Shown one piece after another: positions 18,346 through 27,529 of a DNA stretch of 64,000 nt. The notes beneath the pieces are model-generated. The model was not told the origin of the DNA and made no database searches. It saw only the letters and a list, made by a program, of their open reading frames with translations. The position numbers and the translations under genes are program-made. The stretch lies in assembly GCA_903870275.1 (NCBI GenBank), contig CAIQCK010000010.1, positions 1 through 64,000 on the forward strand, read 5' to 3'. Within the stretch, counting starts at the first letter, position 1, and every line of letters starts with the position of its first letter. The stretch is from an uncultured bacterium. Its GTDB lineage: Bacteria; Verrucomicrobiota; Verrucomicrobiia; CAIQCK01.

Positions 18346-20328
18346 GTGGACCTCGATCCAGTCAGAATCTCGTTGATGGGCCTGCCCGCTTGGGCAGTGC
18401 TTTGGGTGCTGACGCTTGGCGCGTTTGGGGTGTTCGGTTTCCGCGCATGGCAACTGATCGGCCTGCTGTTCAAGGCCCGCTCGGAGAACCGCTTCGACCA
18501 ACTCGGCGCGCGCGTGATGCGTTTCGCGCGGCATGTGTTGCTCCAGCCTCGCCTTTTCAACGAGCCAAGCATCGGCCTGGCCCACTTCCTCATCTTCTGG
18601 GGGTTCGTGGTCTATGTCATCTGCTTCAACTGGGCCCTCATCCGCGGTCTGGCGCCGGTGCTGCCGATTCCGTATCCCGATGAAGTCGGCCTCTCGGCGT
18701 TTTTCCTCGACGTGTTCTCCGTGACGGTCCTGATTTCCCTTGCCGCGGCGGTGGTGCGGCGCGTGTTCTTCCCGCCGGCGCATCTGCACCTGAGCTGGGA
18801 TGCGAACCTGATCCTGACGCTGATCGGCATCCTGATGCTGACGACGCTGTTCGGCGCGGGCTTCCGGCTCGTGGGCGAGGGCAAGGCCGCGAGTGGCTGG
18901 ACACCGTTTGGCAGCCTGCTAACGGCGGTGTTGCCCCCGATGACGGCGCCCACGGCCCACGCCTGGGCCAAAGGCATGTGGTGGATGCACATCATCACCG
19001 TGCTGATCTTCCTCGTTTATCTGCCTTACTCGAAGCACCTGCACCTGCTGGCGTCGCCGTTCAACGTTTTCTTCGGGAACCTGCGCCCGGCGGGCGACCT
19101 GAGCATCGCCGGCGGCAGTGAGGAACTCGCGGCCGGTTCGGCGAAGTGGAATGAGTTCACGTGGAAGCAACTGCTCAGCGGCTTCTCCTGCGCCGAGTGT
19201 GGCCGGTGCGATCGTTCCTGCCCGGCGGCGAATTCCGGTTTCCCGTTGGAGCCGCAGCAGCTCGTCCAAAAGCTCAAGAAGCACACGATTCATGCCGGCC
19301 TCGCGAAGCCCAACGGCAACGGCGAGAAGCTGATCGGCGACGTCATCACCGAGAACGAGATCTGGTCCTGCACCACCTGCATGTCGTGCATCGAGCGTTG
19401 CGCGGTGCTCAACGAGCAGATTCCGATCCTCGTGCAACTGCGCCGGCACCTGGTCAGCGAAGGCCAGATGGCCAAGACCGTGCAGGACGCGCTTAACAAC
19501 TTCAACCGCTACGGCAATTCGTTCGGCAAGTCGGACCGCATGCGCGCGAAGTGGACGCAGGCGCTCGGCTGGAAGGTCAAGGACGCCCGCAAGGAAGAGG
19601 TGGAATATCTTTGGTTCGTCGGCGACTACGCGTCGTTCGACCCGCGGTTGGAGGAGAGCACGCGCAAGACGGCAAACGTGTTCAAGGCCGCCGGCGTGGA
19701 CTTTGGCATTCTCTACGAAGGCGAGCGCAACGCCGGCAACGACGTGCGGCGCATCGGCGAGGAAGGCCTGTTCGAGATGTTGCGGGACAAGAACCTGCAA
19801 GCGATGGGCAAGGCCAAATACAAGACCATCGTCACCACCGACCCGCACGCGTTCAATACGCTGAAGAATGAATACGATCTCAAAGGCGTCGAAGTGCTGC
19901 ACTACAGCGAAGTGCTCGACCGGCTGGCGGCGCAGGGGCGCTTGACCTTCAAGAACAAACTGGCCGGCCGGGTCACGTATCACGATCCCTGCTACCTCGG
20001 CCGCTACAACGACATTTACGAACCGGCGCGCCGCGTGTTGAAGGCCACGGGCGTCGAGTTGGTGGAGATGCCGCGCAGCTTCAACCGCAGTTACTGCTGC
20101 GGCGCCGGCGGCGGGCGCATCTGGATGGAAGACGTGGAGGGCGTGAAGGAGCGACCGGCCGAGAGCCGCGTGCGCGAAGCGGCGGCCTTGGGCGTGACCA
20201 CACTGGTGGTCGCGTGCCCGAAGGATTTGGTGATGTTCCAGGACGCGCTGAAGACCGCGGGCCTGGAAGGCAAACTGGCAATCAAAGACGTTATCGATTT
20301 GGTCGAGGAAGCCACTCGACAAGCATAA
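18346..20328 (+). CDS. Membrane-bound Etf:quinone oxidoreductase-like HdrD/NarI fusion (EMO-like)
   Basis: A 660-residue fusion. Residues 1-232 form a NarI/HdrE-like membrane domain with about five helices (roughly 12-40, 80-100, 115-140, 152-172, 208-228); His80, His215 and His231 could bind haem b. A HdrD-like cytoplasmic part follows, with CAECGRCDRSCP (Cys282-292), CTTCMSCIERC and a CCG domain ending YHDPCYLGRYN and YCCGAGGGRIW. Proteins with this layout next to etfBA are Etf:menaquinone oxidoreductases, which link EtfAB to the quinone pool. The start is GTG at 18346, 6 bases after etfA. It is paralogous to the soluble gene at 15369. Confidence 0.85.
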   Translation: MDLDPVRISLMGLPAWAVLWVLTLGAFGVFGFRAWQLIGLLFKARSENRFDQLGARVMRFARHVLLQPRLFNEPSIGLAHFLIFWGFVVYVICFNWALIRGLAPVLPIPYPDEVGLSAFFLDVFSVTVLISLAAAVVRRVFFPPAHLHLSWDANLILTLIGILMLTTLFGAGFRLVGEGKAASGWTPFGSLLTAVLPPMTAPTAHAWAKGMWWMHIITVLIFLVYLPYSKHLHLLASPFNVFFGNLRPAGDLSIAGGSEELAAGSAKWNEFTWKQLLSGFSCAECGRCDRSCPAANSGFPLEPQQLVQKLKKHTIHAGLAKPNGNGEKLIGDVITENEIWSCTTCMSCIERCAVLNEQIPILVQLRRHLVSEGQMAKTVQDALNNFNRYGNSFGKSDRMRAKWTQALGWKVKDARKEEVEYLWFVGDYASFDPRLEESTRKTANVFKAAGVDFGILYEGERNAGNDVRRIGEEGLFEMLRDKNLQAMGKAKYKTIVTTDPHAFNTLKNEYDLKGVEVLHYSEVLDRLAAQGRLTFKNKLAGRVTYHDPCYLGRYNDIYEPARRVLKATGVELVEMPRSFNRSYCCGAGGGRIWMEDVEGVKERPAESRVREAAALGVTTLVVACPKDLVMFQDALKTAGLEGKLAIKDVIDLVEEATRQA

Positions 20329-20340
20329 AAGGACATTATC

Positions 20341-22368
20341 ATGGTAAACATCAAAGGAAATGAAGAACCGCGAATCGGCGTGTATGTGTGCCATTGCGGC
20401 CACAACATCGCAGCCACGGTGGACGTGGAAGCGGTGTCCAAATACGCGGCCGCGCTGCCCAAGGTGGTGGTCTCTCGCGAATACAAATACATGTGCTCCG
20501 ATCCGGGTCAGGAGCTGATCCAGAAGGACATCAAGGAGTTCAATCTCAACCGCATTATCGTGGCCTCGTGCTCGCCGTTGCTGCACGAGCACACGTTCCG
20601 CACCGCCACCGAGGCGGGCGGCCTGAACCCGTTCTTTTTCCATATGGTCAACATCCGCGAGCACAACTCGTGGGTTCACACCAATCGAGCGGCGGCCACG
20701 GAGAAGGCCAAGGCGCTGGTCCACGCGGCGGTGCGCCGCGTGCCGGCGCATCGGGCCTTGGAAACCAAGCGGGTGCCGATCCATCCCGACGTGCTCGTGG
20801 TCGGCGGCGGCATCGCGGGCATTCACGCCGCGTTGACGATGGCCAACGCCGGCAAGAAGGTCTATCTGGTCGAGCGCGAACCTTCGATCGGCGGCCACAT
20901 GGCGAAGTTCGACAAGACCTTCCCGACGCTCGATTGCGCGGCGTGCATTCTGACGCCGAAGATGTCGCAGGTCGGCAATCATCCGAACATCACGCTCTGG
21001 ACGTATTCCGAGGTCGCCAAGGTGGACGGCTACGTCGGCAACTACACCATCCAGGTGAAGCGCAAGGCGCGTTACATCAACGAAGATCTGTGCACCGGCT
21101 GCCAGGAGTGCATATCGCACTGCGTCTTCAAGGAGCCGAAGTTCCCCGACGAGTTCAACGAGAAGCTCGGCAAACGCCGGCCGGTTTACATTCCCTTCGC
21201 CCAAGCCACCCCGCAGGTGGTGCTGATTGACCCGGAGGTCTGTCTGAACTTCAAGCGCGGCGCCAAGAACCCCGACGGCTCGCCGGTGGTCGGCGACAAG
21301 TGCAAGAAGACCTGCGTCGAGGCGTGCGGCGACAAACAGGCGATTGATTTCAAGCAGACCGACAAGGTCGAGACGATCCAGGTCGGCACGGTCATCGTGG
21401 CGACCGGCTTCAAGACCTTCGACGCCAAGCGCGTGCCTTACTTCGGCTACGGCAAGTATCCGAACGTCTATACGTCGTTGGAAGTCGAGCGGCTCGTCAA
21501 CGCCAGCGGCCCGACCGGTGGCGAGGTCATCCTGCGCGACGGCAAGACACCGAAAACCATCGCCATTGCGCATTGCATCGGCAGCCGCGACGAGAACACC
21601 AACCGTCACTGTTCGCGCGTTTGCTGCATGTATTCGCTGAAGCTCGCGCACCTGCTCAAGGAGCACACCGACGCGGAGATTTACAACTTCTACATTGATA
21701 TGCGGACGCCGGGCAAGGCGTTCGAGGAGTTCTACCAGAGCGTGGCGACCGAGGGCGTGCATTTCGTCCGCGGCAAGATCGCCGACGTGTATCCGGAGGC
21801 GGGCAACACCGGCAAGCTGATCGTGCAGGCCGAGGACACGCTGCTGGGCCGCGTGCGCAAACTGCCTGTGGACATGGTGGTGTTGTCAGTGGGTCTGGAA
21901 CCGCAAGCCGACGCGCAGGACGTGCGCCGCATGTTCAACATGAGCTGCGGCTCGGAAGGCTTCTTCCTGGAGCGCCACCCGAAGCTCGCGCCGGTGAGCA
22001 CCTTCACCGACGGCGTGTTCATCGCTGGCGCCTGCCAGGCGCCGAAGGACATTCCCGACACGGTCGCGCAAGCCGGCGCGGCGGCGGCCGAGGCGATGGC
22101 GCTGATTGACAAGGGCCACGTCGAGCAGGAGCCGAACACCGCGTATATCATCGAGGAGGAGTGCAGCGGCTGCAAGTCGTGCGTTCCGCTCTGCCCCTAC
22201 ACCGCGATTTCGTTTGACGAGGCCAAAAAGAAAGCCGTCATCAACGAAGCGCTTTGCAAAGGCTGCGGCACGTGCGTGGCGAGTTGCCCCAGCGGCTCGA
22301 TCAAACAGAACCTCTTCGAGGACGAGGAAATCTTCGCTGAGATCGAGGGCGTGCTGGCCCAAGTCTGA
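20341..22368 (+). CDS. hdrA: HdrA-like FAD/iron-sulfur subunit of heterodisulfide-reductase type complex
   Basis: A 675-residue HdrA. Order of parts: an N-terminal domain with YVCHCGHNI, the FAD motif VVGGGIAG (153-160) with LDCAACILTPKM (197-208), an inserted ferredoxin region (LCTGCQECISHC), a thioredoxin-reductase-like domain, and a C-terminal double ferredoxin (CSGCKSCVPLC at 608, CKGCGTCVASC at 639). HdrA is the bifurcating flavin centre of Hdr complexes. It sits 5.8 kb from hdrC and hdrB because three signalling genes intervene. With MvhD and MvhAG it could form an H2:ferredoxin/disulfide-type bifurcating complex; the disulfide partner in a non-methanogen is unknown. Confidence 0.93.
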   Translation: MVNIKGNEEPRIGVYVCHCGHNIAATVDVEAVSKYAAALPKVVVSREYKYMCSDPGQELIQKDIKEFNLNRIIVASCSPLLHEHTFRTATEAGGLNPFFFHMVNIREHNSWVHTNRAAATEKAKALVHAAVRRVPAHRALETKRVPIHPDVLVVGGGIAGIHAALTMANAGKKVYLVEREPSIGGHMAKFDKTFPTLDCAACILTPKMSQVGNHPNITLWTYSEVAKVDGYVGNYTIQVKRKARYINEDLCTGCQECISHCVFKEPKFPDEFNEKLGKRRPVYIPFAQATPQVVLIDPEVCLNFKRGAKNPDGSPVVGDKCKKTCVEACGDKQAIDFKQTDKVETIQVGTVIVATGFKTFDAKRVPYFGYGKYPNVYTSLEVERLVNASGPTGGEVILRDGKTPKTIAIAHCIGSRDENTNRHCSRVCCMYSLKLAHLLKEHTDAEIYNFYIDMRTPGKAFEEFYQSVATEGVHFVRGKIADVYPEAGNTGKLIVQAEDTLLGRVRKLPVDMVVLSVGLEPQADAQDVRRMFNMSCGSEGFFLERHPKLAPVSTFTDGVFIAGACQAPKDIPDTVAQAGAAAAEAMALIDKGHVEQEPNTAYIIEEECSGCKSCVPLCPYTAISFDEAKKKAVINEALCKGCGTCVASCPSGSIKQNLFEDEEIFAEIEGVLAQV

Positions 22369-22476
22369 ACCCCTGTGCACACGAATGGCGTCGACACCCA
22401 CAATCGTTTTGGCCCGGACTGCCACGGGCCGCGATGAAGAACCAGCCCCGGTGAATCCTGCCGGGGTGATGGAAGG

Positions 22477-24492
22477 ATGGCGCGCGCCGTGAGCACGGGC
22501 AACCAGACGGGCGAATCGAAAGACGGGGGGAAGGTCGCGGGATTTTCACTGGCGGCTTTGCGCCGGATGCGAGTCACCATCGCGACCAAGCTGATCGCGG
22601 GCTTTCTGCTGGTGTGCCTGATCGTCGGCATCACGTTCGGCGTCGTGGGCATCAAAATCATTGGCGGGCTGGTGGTGGATGAGGCCCAGGAGAAAGTGCA
22701 CACCGACCTCAACGTGGCGCGCGAGATTTATCTCAATTACCTGGACCGGATCGGCGACAAGGTGCGATTCGTCGCCGATCGTTTCTTCGTGCGCGATGGC
22801 ATGGCCCAGCACAACCGGTCGAAATTGCTGGAAACACTGGTGACGATTCGCGAGCGCGAGGGGCTTGACACGCTCGATATTGCGGACGCTTTCGGCACGG
22901 TGATGTTGCGCGCGAGCAATCCCAATCTCTTTGGCGACGATCAGAGCGGGGACATCCTGATTGGCCGCGTCCTGCAACGCCACGAACCGGTGGCTGCCAC
23001 ATGCGTTGTGACGGCCGACCAGTTGAGCAAGGAATCGGCCGCTCTGGCGGAACGCGCCCGGTTTGAGATCGTTCCCACGCCGAAAGCCCGGCGCCGCGCT
23101 GAACGCGAGGAGACCTCGGGGTTGATGATGAGAGCGGCGGCGCCGATCCTCGATTTGGAGAACCGGTTCGTCGGCGTGGTCTATGGGGGCGTGCTGCTGA
23201 ACCGCAATTTTGAAATCGTGGACAAGATCAAGCAGACGGTTTTTCAGGGCGTGAAGTATCACGGCGAGGACATCGGCGCGGCCACGATTTTTCAGGATGA
23301 TTTGCGCATTTCCACCAACGCCAAAAACGTCGACGGCTCGCGCGCGCTCGGCAGCCGTGCGGCTGAGGACGTTTACGCGGAGGTGGTGGGCCGCGGCGGA
23401 CACTGGGGTGGCAGGGCTTATGCGGTCAACGCCTGGTATCTGATTGCTTCCGAGCCGATTCGCGATCTCAACGACCGCATCATTGGCATGCTCAGTTTGG
23501 GCGTTCGCGAGGAGAAATACACCGATACCCGGTTGAAGGCGACGGCGGCGTTCGTGGCGATTACCCTCACGGGCGGCGCGGCCTCGATGTGCCTGTTCTA
23601 TTTCATCGCCAGAAACATCTCGGTTTCCGTCCACAAACTGGTCCTGGCCTCGCGCGAGGTCGCGCGCGGCAACCTCGACGCGCGCGTGGCGATTGCCTCC
23701 CAGGACGAGTTGCACGAACTGGCTGACACCTTCAACTCCATGGCTTCGTCGTTGAAAAAGCGCGACGAGAAGCTCAAGGAATTTGCCCGCAAGAAAATCA
23801 TGCAGTCCGAGCGGCTCGCCGTCATCGGCCAGTTGGCGGCGGGCGTGGCCCACGAGATGAACAACCCGCTGACGGGCATCGTGACCTACTCCCACCTGTT
23901 GTTGGAACGAGCCGATGTCCGGGATAGCACCAAGGAATTCTTGCGCAAGATCGCCACGCAGGCGGATCGCTGCCGTGTCATCGTGCGCGGGCTGTTGGAT
24001 TTTTCGCGCCCGAAGAAGCCCGACAAGCGTTCCTGCAATCTCAACCTCGTGTTGCAGGAGTGCGTGTCGTTGGTGGAAAACCAGTCGCTGTTCCACAACA
24101 TCAAGGTCGAGAAGAATTTCCAGAGGAACCTGCCACTGGTGATTGTTGATCCGGCGCTCATCCAGCAGGTGTTTATGAACCTCATCATCAACGCCGCCGA
24201 AGCCATGGACGGCAACGGCCGGATGGATTTGACGACGCGGCTGGAGCCGGACGGCGAGTTTGTCGAGATTCTCTTCGCCGATTCCGGCCACGGCATCAGC
24301 GAGGAAAACCAGGAGCGCATTTTCGATCCGTTCTTCACGACCAAGGAAGTCGGTCACGGAACCGGCTTGGGCCTGGCCATCAGCTTTGGTATCGTCAAAG
24401 AACACGAAGGGACCATCGCGGTGGAAAGCGAACCCGGCAAAGGCGCAACCTTCACGGTCCGTCTGCCGGCACGGGACCAGAACAAAGCTTAG
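22477..24492 (+). CDS. Membrane sensor histidine kinase (Cache-HAMP-HisKA-HATPase)
   Basis: A 671-residue sensor. TM1 is about 38-60, a large extracytoplasmic Cache-type domain about 61-350, TM2 about 358-381, then HAMP, a HisKA dimerisation domain with His459 (GVAHEMNNPLTG) and a HATPase_c domain (N-box LIINAAEAM, G boxes DSGHGIS and GTGLGLAIS). The Cache domain senses small molecules, but the ligand is unknown. It begins 108 bases after hdrA with ggaagg before the ATG and is followed after 3 bases by a REC-kinase. Its place inside a redox operon suggests control of, or by, this metabolism. Confidence 0.88.
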   Translation: MARAVSTGNQTGESKDGGKVAGFSLAALRRMRVTIATKLIAGFLLVCLIVGITFGVVGIKIIGGLVVDEAQEKVHTDLNVAREIYLNYLDRIGDKVRFVADRFFVRDGMAQHNRSKLLETLVTIREREGLDTLDIADAFGTVMLRASNPNLFGDDQSGDILIGRVLQRHEPVAATCVVTADQLSKESAALAERARFEIVPTPKARRRAEREETSGLMMRAAAPILDLENRFVGVVYGGVLLNRNFEIVDKIKQTVFQGVKYHGEDIGAATIFQDDLRISTNAKNVDGSRALGSRAAEDVYAEVVGRGGHWGGRAYAVNAWYLIASEPIRDLNDRIIGMLSLGVREEKYTDTRLKATAAFVAITLTGGAASMCLFYFIARNISVSVHKLVLASREVARGNLDARVAIASQDELHELADTFNSMASSLKKRDEKLKEFARKKIMQSERLAVIGQLAAGVAHEMNNPLTGIVTYSHLLLERADVRDSTKEFLRKIATQADRCRVIVRGLLDFSRPKKPDKRSCNLNLVLQECVSLVENQSLFHNIKVEKNFQRNLPLVIVDPALIQQVFMNLIINAAEAMDGNGRMDLTTRLEPDGEFVEILFADSGHGISEENQERIFDPFFTTKEVGHGTGLGLAISFGIVKEHEGTIAVESEPGKGATFTVRLPARDQNKA

Positions 24493-24495
24493 GCA

Positions 24496-25587
24496 ATGCA
24501 AGAAACAAAGATATTGGTCATTGATGACGAGGAAGTCGTGCTGGACTCCTGCAAACTCGTGCTGGAGCCGGCCGGCTACAAAGTGACCACGGCCAGCAAC
24601 GGCACGGCAGGGCTGGACCTGGTGCCCGAGTTCCAGCCGGACCTGATCTTCGTGGACTTGAAGATGCCGGGTATCTCCGGCTTCGAGGTGTTGGAGCGGC
24701 TGCACGTGATGGACCCGAACCTGGTCGCCATCGTCATCACCGGCTATGCCACGGTCAGTTCGGCCGTGGACGCCATGAAGAGAGGCGCTTACGATTTCCT
24801 GCCCAAGCCGTTCACGCCCGACGAGTTGCGCCTTATCGCCAAGCGTGGCCTCGAAAAACACCGCCTCGTGCAGGAGGCGATCGCGTTGCGGCGCGAGAAG
24901 GAAATGCTGCGCGAAAATTTTGCCGCCATCCTCTCGCACGAACTCAAGTCGCCGCTGAGCGCCCTGCAGCAACATCTTTTCGGCCTCATCGCCGACCTCG
25001 CCGACAAGCTGTCCGAGGAACAAAAGACGCGTCTGGAGCGGATGAAAGGCCGGCTCGACGACTTGCTGAAGTTGATTCACACCTGGCTTCGGGTTTACTC
25101 CGTGGACGTGAACAAGATCAAGGAGCAGTTCCAGCCGGTCGCTGTGCCTTCTGTGATCGCACGCGCGGTGGAGAACACCCTGCCGCACGCGACGCGTAAG
25201 AACATTGAAATCGTCAGCACCGTCGGGGACTCGCTGCCGACAGTGTCGGGCGACGCGGTTAGCCTCGCGGAAGTCATTGGCAATGTCCTCAACAACGCGG
25301 TTAAATACTCGCAGCCGCAAACGACGGTCCGGCTGACGGCCGAAGCTGCGCCGGGCGAAGTGGTCATCACGGTGGCCGACACCGGCGTGGGCATCTCTGC
25401 GGAGGACCTGCCGTTTGTTTTTGGCGATTTTTACCGCGGCAAAGGCGCGGCGCAGATGGACAGCGGATGCGGATTGGGCCTGGCGATCAGCCGGCGCATT
25501 GTCGAGGCCCACGGCGGTTCGATTGCGGCGGAAAGCGAGCCGGGCAAAGGGAGCAAATTTACCATTCGCCTGCCGGCGAAAACTTGA
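24496..25587 (+). CDS. Hybrid response regulator-histidine kinase (REC-HisKA-HATPase)
   Basis: A 363-residue protein with an N-terminal receiver (phospho-acceptor Asp54 in IFVDLKMPG, Lys in PKPFTP) followed by HisKA with His148 (ILSHELKSPLS) and a HATPase_c domain (NVLNNAVKYS, DTGVGIS, GCGLGLAIS). It has no membrane or DNA-binding segment. The order, receiver first, suggests it takes phosphate from the sensor at 22477 and passes it to the receiver at 25600, forming a relay. A protein of the same design is encoded at 56530-57654. Confidence 0.88.
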   Translation: MQETKILVIDDEEVVLDSCKLVLEPAGYKVTTASNGTAGLDLVPEFQPDLIFVDLKMPGISGFEVLERLHVMDPNLVAIVITGYATVSSAVDAMKRGAYDFLPKPFTPDELRLIAKRGLEKHRLVQEAIALRREKEMLRENFAAILSHELKSPLSALQQHLFGLIADLADKLSEEQKTRLERMKGRLDDLLKLIHTWLRVYSVDVNKIKEQFQPVAVPSVIARAVENTLPHATRKNIEIVSTVGDSLPTVSGDAVSLAEVIGNVLNNAVKYSQPQTTVRLTAEAAPGEVVITVADTGVGISAEDLPFVFGDFYRGKGAAQMDSGCGLGLAISRRIVEAHGGSIAAESEPGKGSKFTIRLPAKT

Positions 25588-25599
25588 AAAGGAGATACC

Positions 25600-26019
25600 A
25601 TGAGCGAACAAAAACAGTTGCTGATCATTGACGACGATCCCGATTTTGTGGACGGGATCAAATCCATTCTTACAAAGGGCAATTACAAGGTGGATGTCGC
25701 CTACACACCGAAAGACGGCTGGGCCGCCCTTGAAAAGAACAAATACGACTTGCTGCTGCTCGACGTGATGATGGGCCGCGGCGCCGAGGGCATTATGATC
25801 GCACGCAAGCTCGGCAAGGACGTGAACCTCCGCGAAATGCCCGTCTTGATCATCACCAGCATCCGCGAACAGATGGCGTTCCTGTTCCCCGGCGGCGCGG
25901 TGCATCCAAACTTTGTGAATGTGGACGAACTGGTCGAGAAGCCCGTCGAGCCGAAACTGCTGCTCGAGAAAGTCAGCTCGCTCATCAAGTCCTCCGAGTC
26001 CAAAAAGAAAAAGAAATAG
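25600..26019 (+). CDS. Single-domain response regulator
   Basis: A 139-residue stand-alone receiver. The acidic pocket is IIDDDPDF, the phospho-acceptor Asp55 in LLLLDVMMG, and the conserved Lys is in VEKPVEP. A Lys-rich tail follows (KKKKK). There is no output domain, so it must act by protein contact, like CheY, or as a phosphate relay. A strong aaggaga precedes the ATG. hdrC begins 7 bases downstream, so it is co-translated with the Hdr genes. Confidence 0.9.
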   Translation: MSEQKQLLIIDDDPDFVDGIKSILTKGNYKVDVAYTPKDGWAALEKNKYDLLLLDVMMGRGAEGIMIARKLGKDVNLREMPVLIITSIREQMAFLFPGGAVHPNFVNVDELVEKPVEPKLLLEKVSSLIKSSESKKKKK

Positions 26020-26026
26020 GAACCTC

Positions 26027-26584
26027 ATGTCAACGACAGTTACATTCGGACAGGAGATTGCCAATTTGCTCCAGGAGGCGGGCGGCACGCCCGTCAGCGC
26101 CTGCATGCAATGCGGCACTTGCTCCGGCACCTGCCCCGTCGGCGATTTCATGGACGTGCGGCCCCAGCGCCTCATCCACATGATCGACGCCGGCCTCAAA
26201 GACAAGGTGATGGCCACCCGCGCCTTCTGGTATTGCGCCTCGTGCTATCAATGCACCGTGCGCTGCCCGCGCGGCATTGACATCGCCGAGTTGATGTATG
26301 GCCTGAAGCGCTACACCATCTGGAAGAACCAGTATCCCGCGGACCTCATCGGCCCGGCGTTCTCCGAGACCTTCATCAAGACCATCATGCGCGCCGGCCG
26401 CAGCTATGAGCCGGTGCTGGCGACCAGCTACTTCTTCACGCTCGGCCTGAAGGAAATGCTGTCCGAGGCGCAGAACGCCACGATGCTCATGCTCAAAGGC
26501 CGCCTCCCCGTCCTGCCGGCGCGGATCAAGCGGCTGGAGAATTTCAAACGGATGATCAAACGCATTATCCCGATCGGAGACTAA
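26027..26584 (+). CDS. hdrC: HdrC-like iron-sulfur subunit
   Basis: A 185-residue HdrC with two 4Fe-4S motifs: CMQCGTCSGTCP (about 26-36) and CASCYQCTVRCP. It transfers electrons between HdrA and HdrB. The ATG at 26027 gives MSTTVTFGQEI; the frame opens at 25919 but overlaps the preceding receiver gene and reads its Lys tail. The spacing, 4 bases before hdrB, matches the usual hdrC-hdrB pairing. Confidence 0.92.
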   Translation: MSTTVTFGQEIANLLQEAGGTPVSACMQCGTCSGTCPVGDFMDVRPQRLIHMIDAGLKDKVMATRAFWYCASCYQCTVRCPRGIDIAELMYGLKRYTIWKNQYPADLIGPAFSETFIKTIMRAGRSYEPVLATSYFFTLGLKEMLSEAQNATMLMLKGRLPVLPARIKRLENFKRMIKRIIPIGD

Positions 26585-26588
26585 GTTA

Positions 26589-27479
26589 ATGACCCCAAAG
26601 AAGTTCGCATATTTCCCAGGATGTTCCCTTGAGAAGATGGCGGAGAGCTACCACCTCTCCACCGTCGAGATTGCCCGCGTGATGGGCATGGAACTCAAGG
26701 AGTTGGAGGATTGGAATTGTTGTGGCGCCACCGCCTATTTCCACGTGGACGAACTGCTCGCCCACACGCTTTGCGCGCGGAACCTGGCCATGGCCGAGAA
26801 GGAGGGCTTGGATCTCGTGGCGCCGTGCAGCGGCTGCTACAAGAACATGCACTCCTGCAACGCCCACCTCCAGAAGGACCACGACCTGGCCGACCACATC
26901 AACTTCGCCCTTGAAGAGGACAATCTTCACTTCGACGGCAAGATCAAGGTCCATCACCTGATCGAGGTGTTTTGCGAAGATCTCAAAGAGGTCAAGGCCA
27001 AGGCCACCAACCCGCTGACCGGCTTGAAGGTCGCGCCTTACTACGGCTGTCAGATTCTGCGGCCGAGGAAGTTCGAGCACGAGAACGTCGAGGAACCGCG
27101 CTACTTCGAGGACCTGATGACGGCCATCGGCGCGACGCCGGTGGATTTCCTGCTCCGGCTGCGTTGCTGCGGCGGCGCGTTGATCATCACCAACCGGCAG
27201 GCGGCGTTGAGCATGGTCCGCAACCTGTTGCAGAACGCAGTGGATTCCGGCGCGGACGTGATTGCGACCGCCTGCCCGCTCTGCCAGGTCAACCTGGAGT
27301 GCTATCAGGACCAGGTCAACACGGAATTCGGGACGAAGTTTTCCGTGCCCATCTTCTATTTCACGCAACTGATGGGCCTCTCGATGGGCATCCCGGCCAA
27401 GCGGCTGGGCATCGGCACCGAGTTCCTGTCGCCGCCGCCGGCGATGCTTGCGGCTTGCAGAAAAGCGGCGGTTGTGTAA
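26589..27479 (+). CDS. hdrB: HdrB-like subunit (two CCG domains)
   Basis: A 296-residue HdrB with two cysteine-rich CCG motifs: PGCSL with WNCCGATAYF and PCSGCYKN, then YYGCQIL with RCCGGALI and ACPLCQVNLE. These hold noncubane 4Fe-4S clusters that reduce disulfides in methanogens. In bacteria the physiological disulfide or other acceptor is not known. It ends the hdrC-hdrB pair and is followed by 50 bases before the molybdopterin gene. Confidence 0.92.
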   Translation: MTPKKFAYFPGCSLEKMAESYHLSTVEIARVMGMELKELEDWNCCGATAYFHVDELLAHTLCARNLAMAEKEGLDLVAPCSGCYKNMHSCNAHLQKDHDLADHINFALEEDNLHFDGKIKVHHLIEVFCEDLKEVKAKATNPLTGLKVAPYYGCQILRPRKFEHENVEEPRYFEDLMTAIGATPVDFLLRLRCCGGALIITNRQAALSMVRNLLQNAVDSGADVIATACPLCQVNLECYQDQVNTEFGTKFSVPIFYFTQLMGLSMGIPAKRLGIGTEFLSPPPAMLAACRKAAVV

Positions 27480-27529
27480 CCTCGCGGTCATGAACCGCTG
27501 CCGTAATTGTTGGACCACAGGTTGTCAGC

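Noticed and set aside
18919-21762. 947-codon minus-strand open frame
   Set aside because: Antisense to the membrane oxidoreductase and HdrA, with no recognisable domain.
22546-26217. 1223-codon minus-strand open frame
   Set aside because: Covers three signalling genes and hdrC on the other strand, all with intact motifs; it is a shadow frame.
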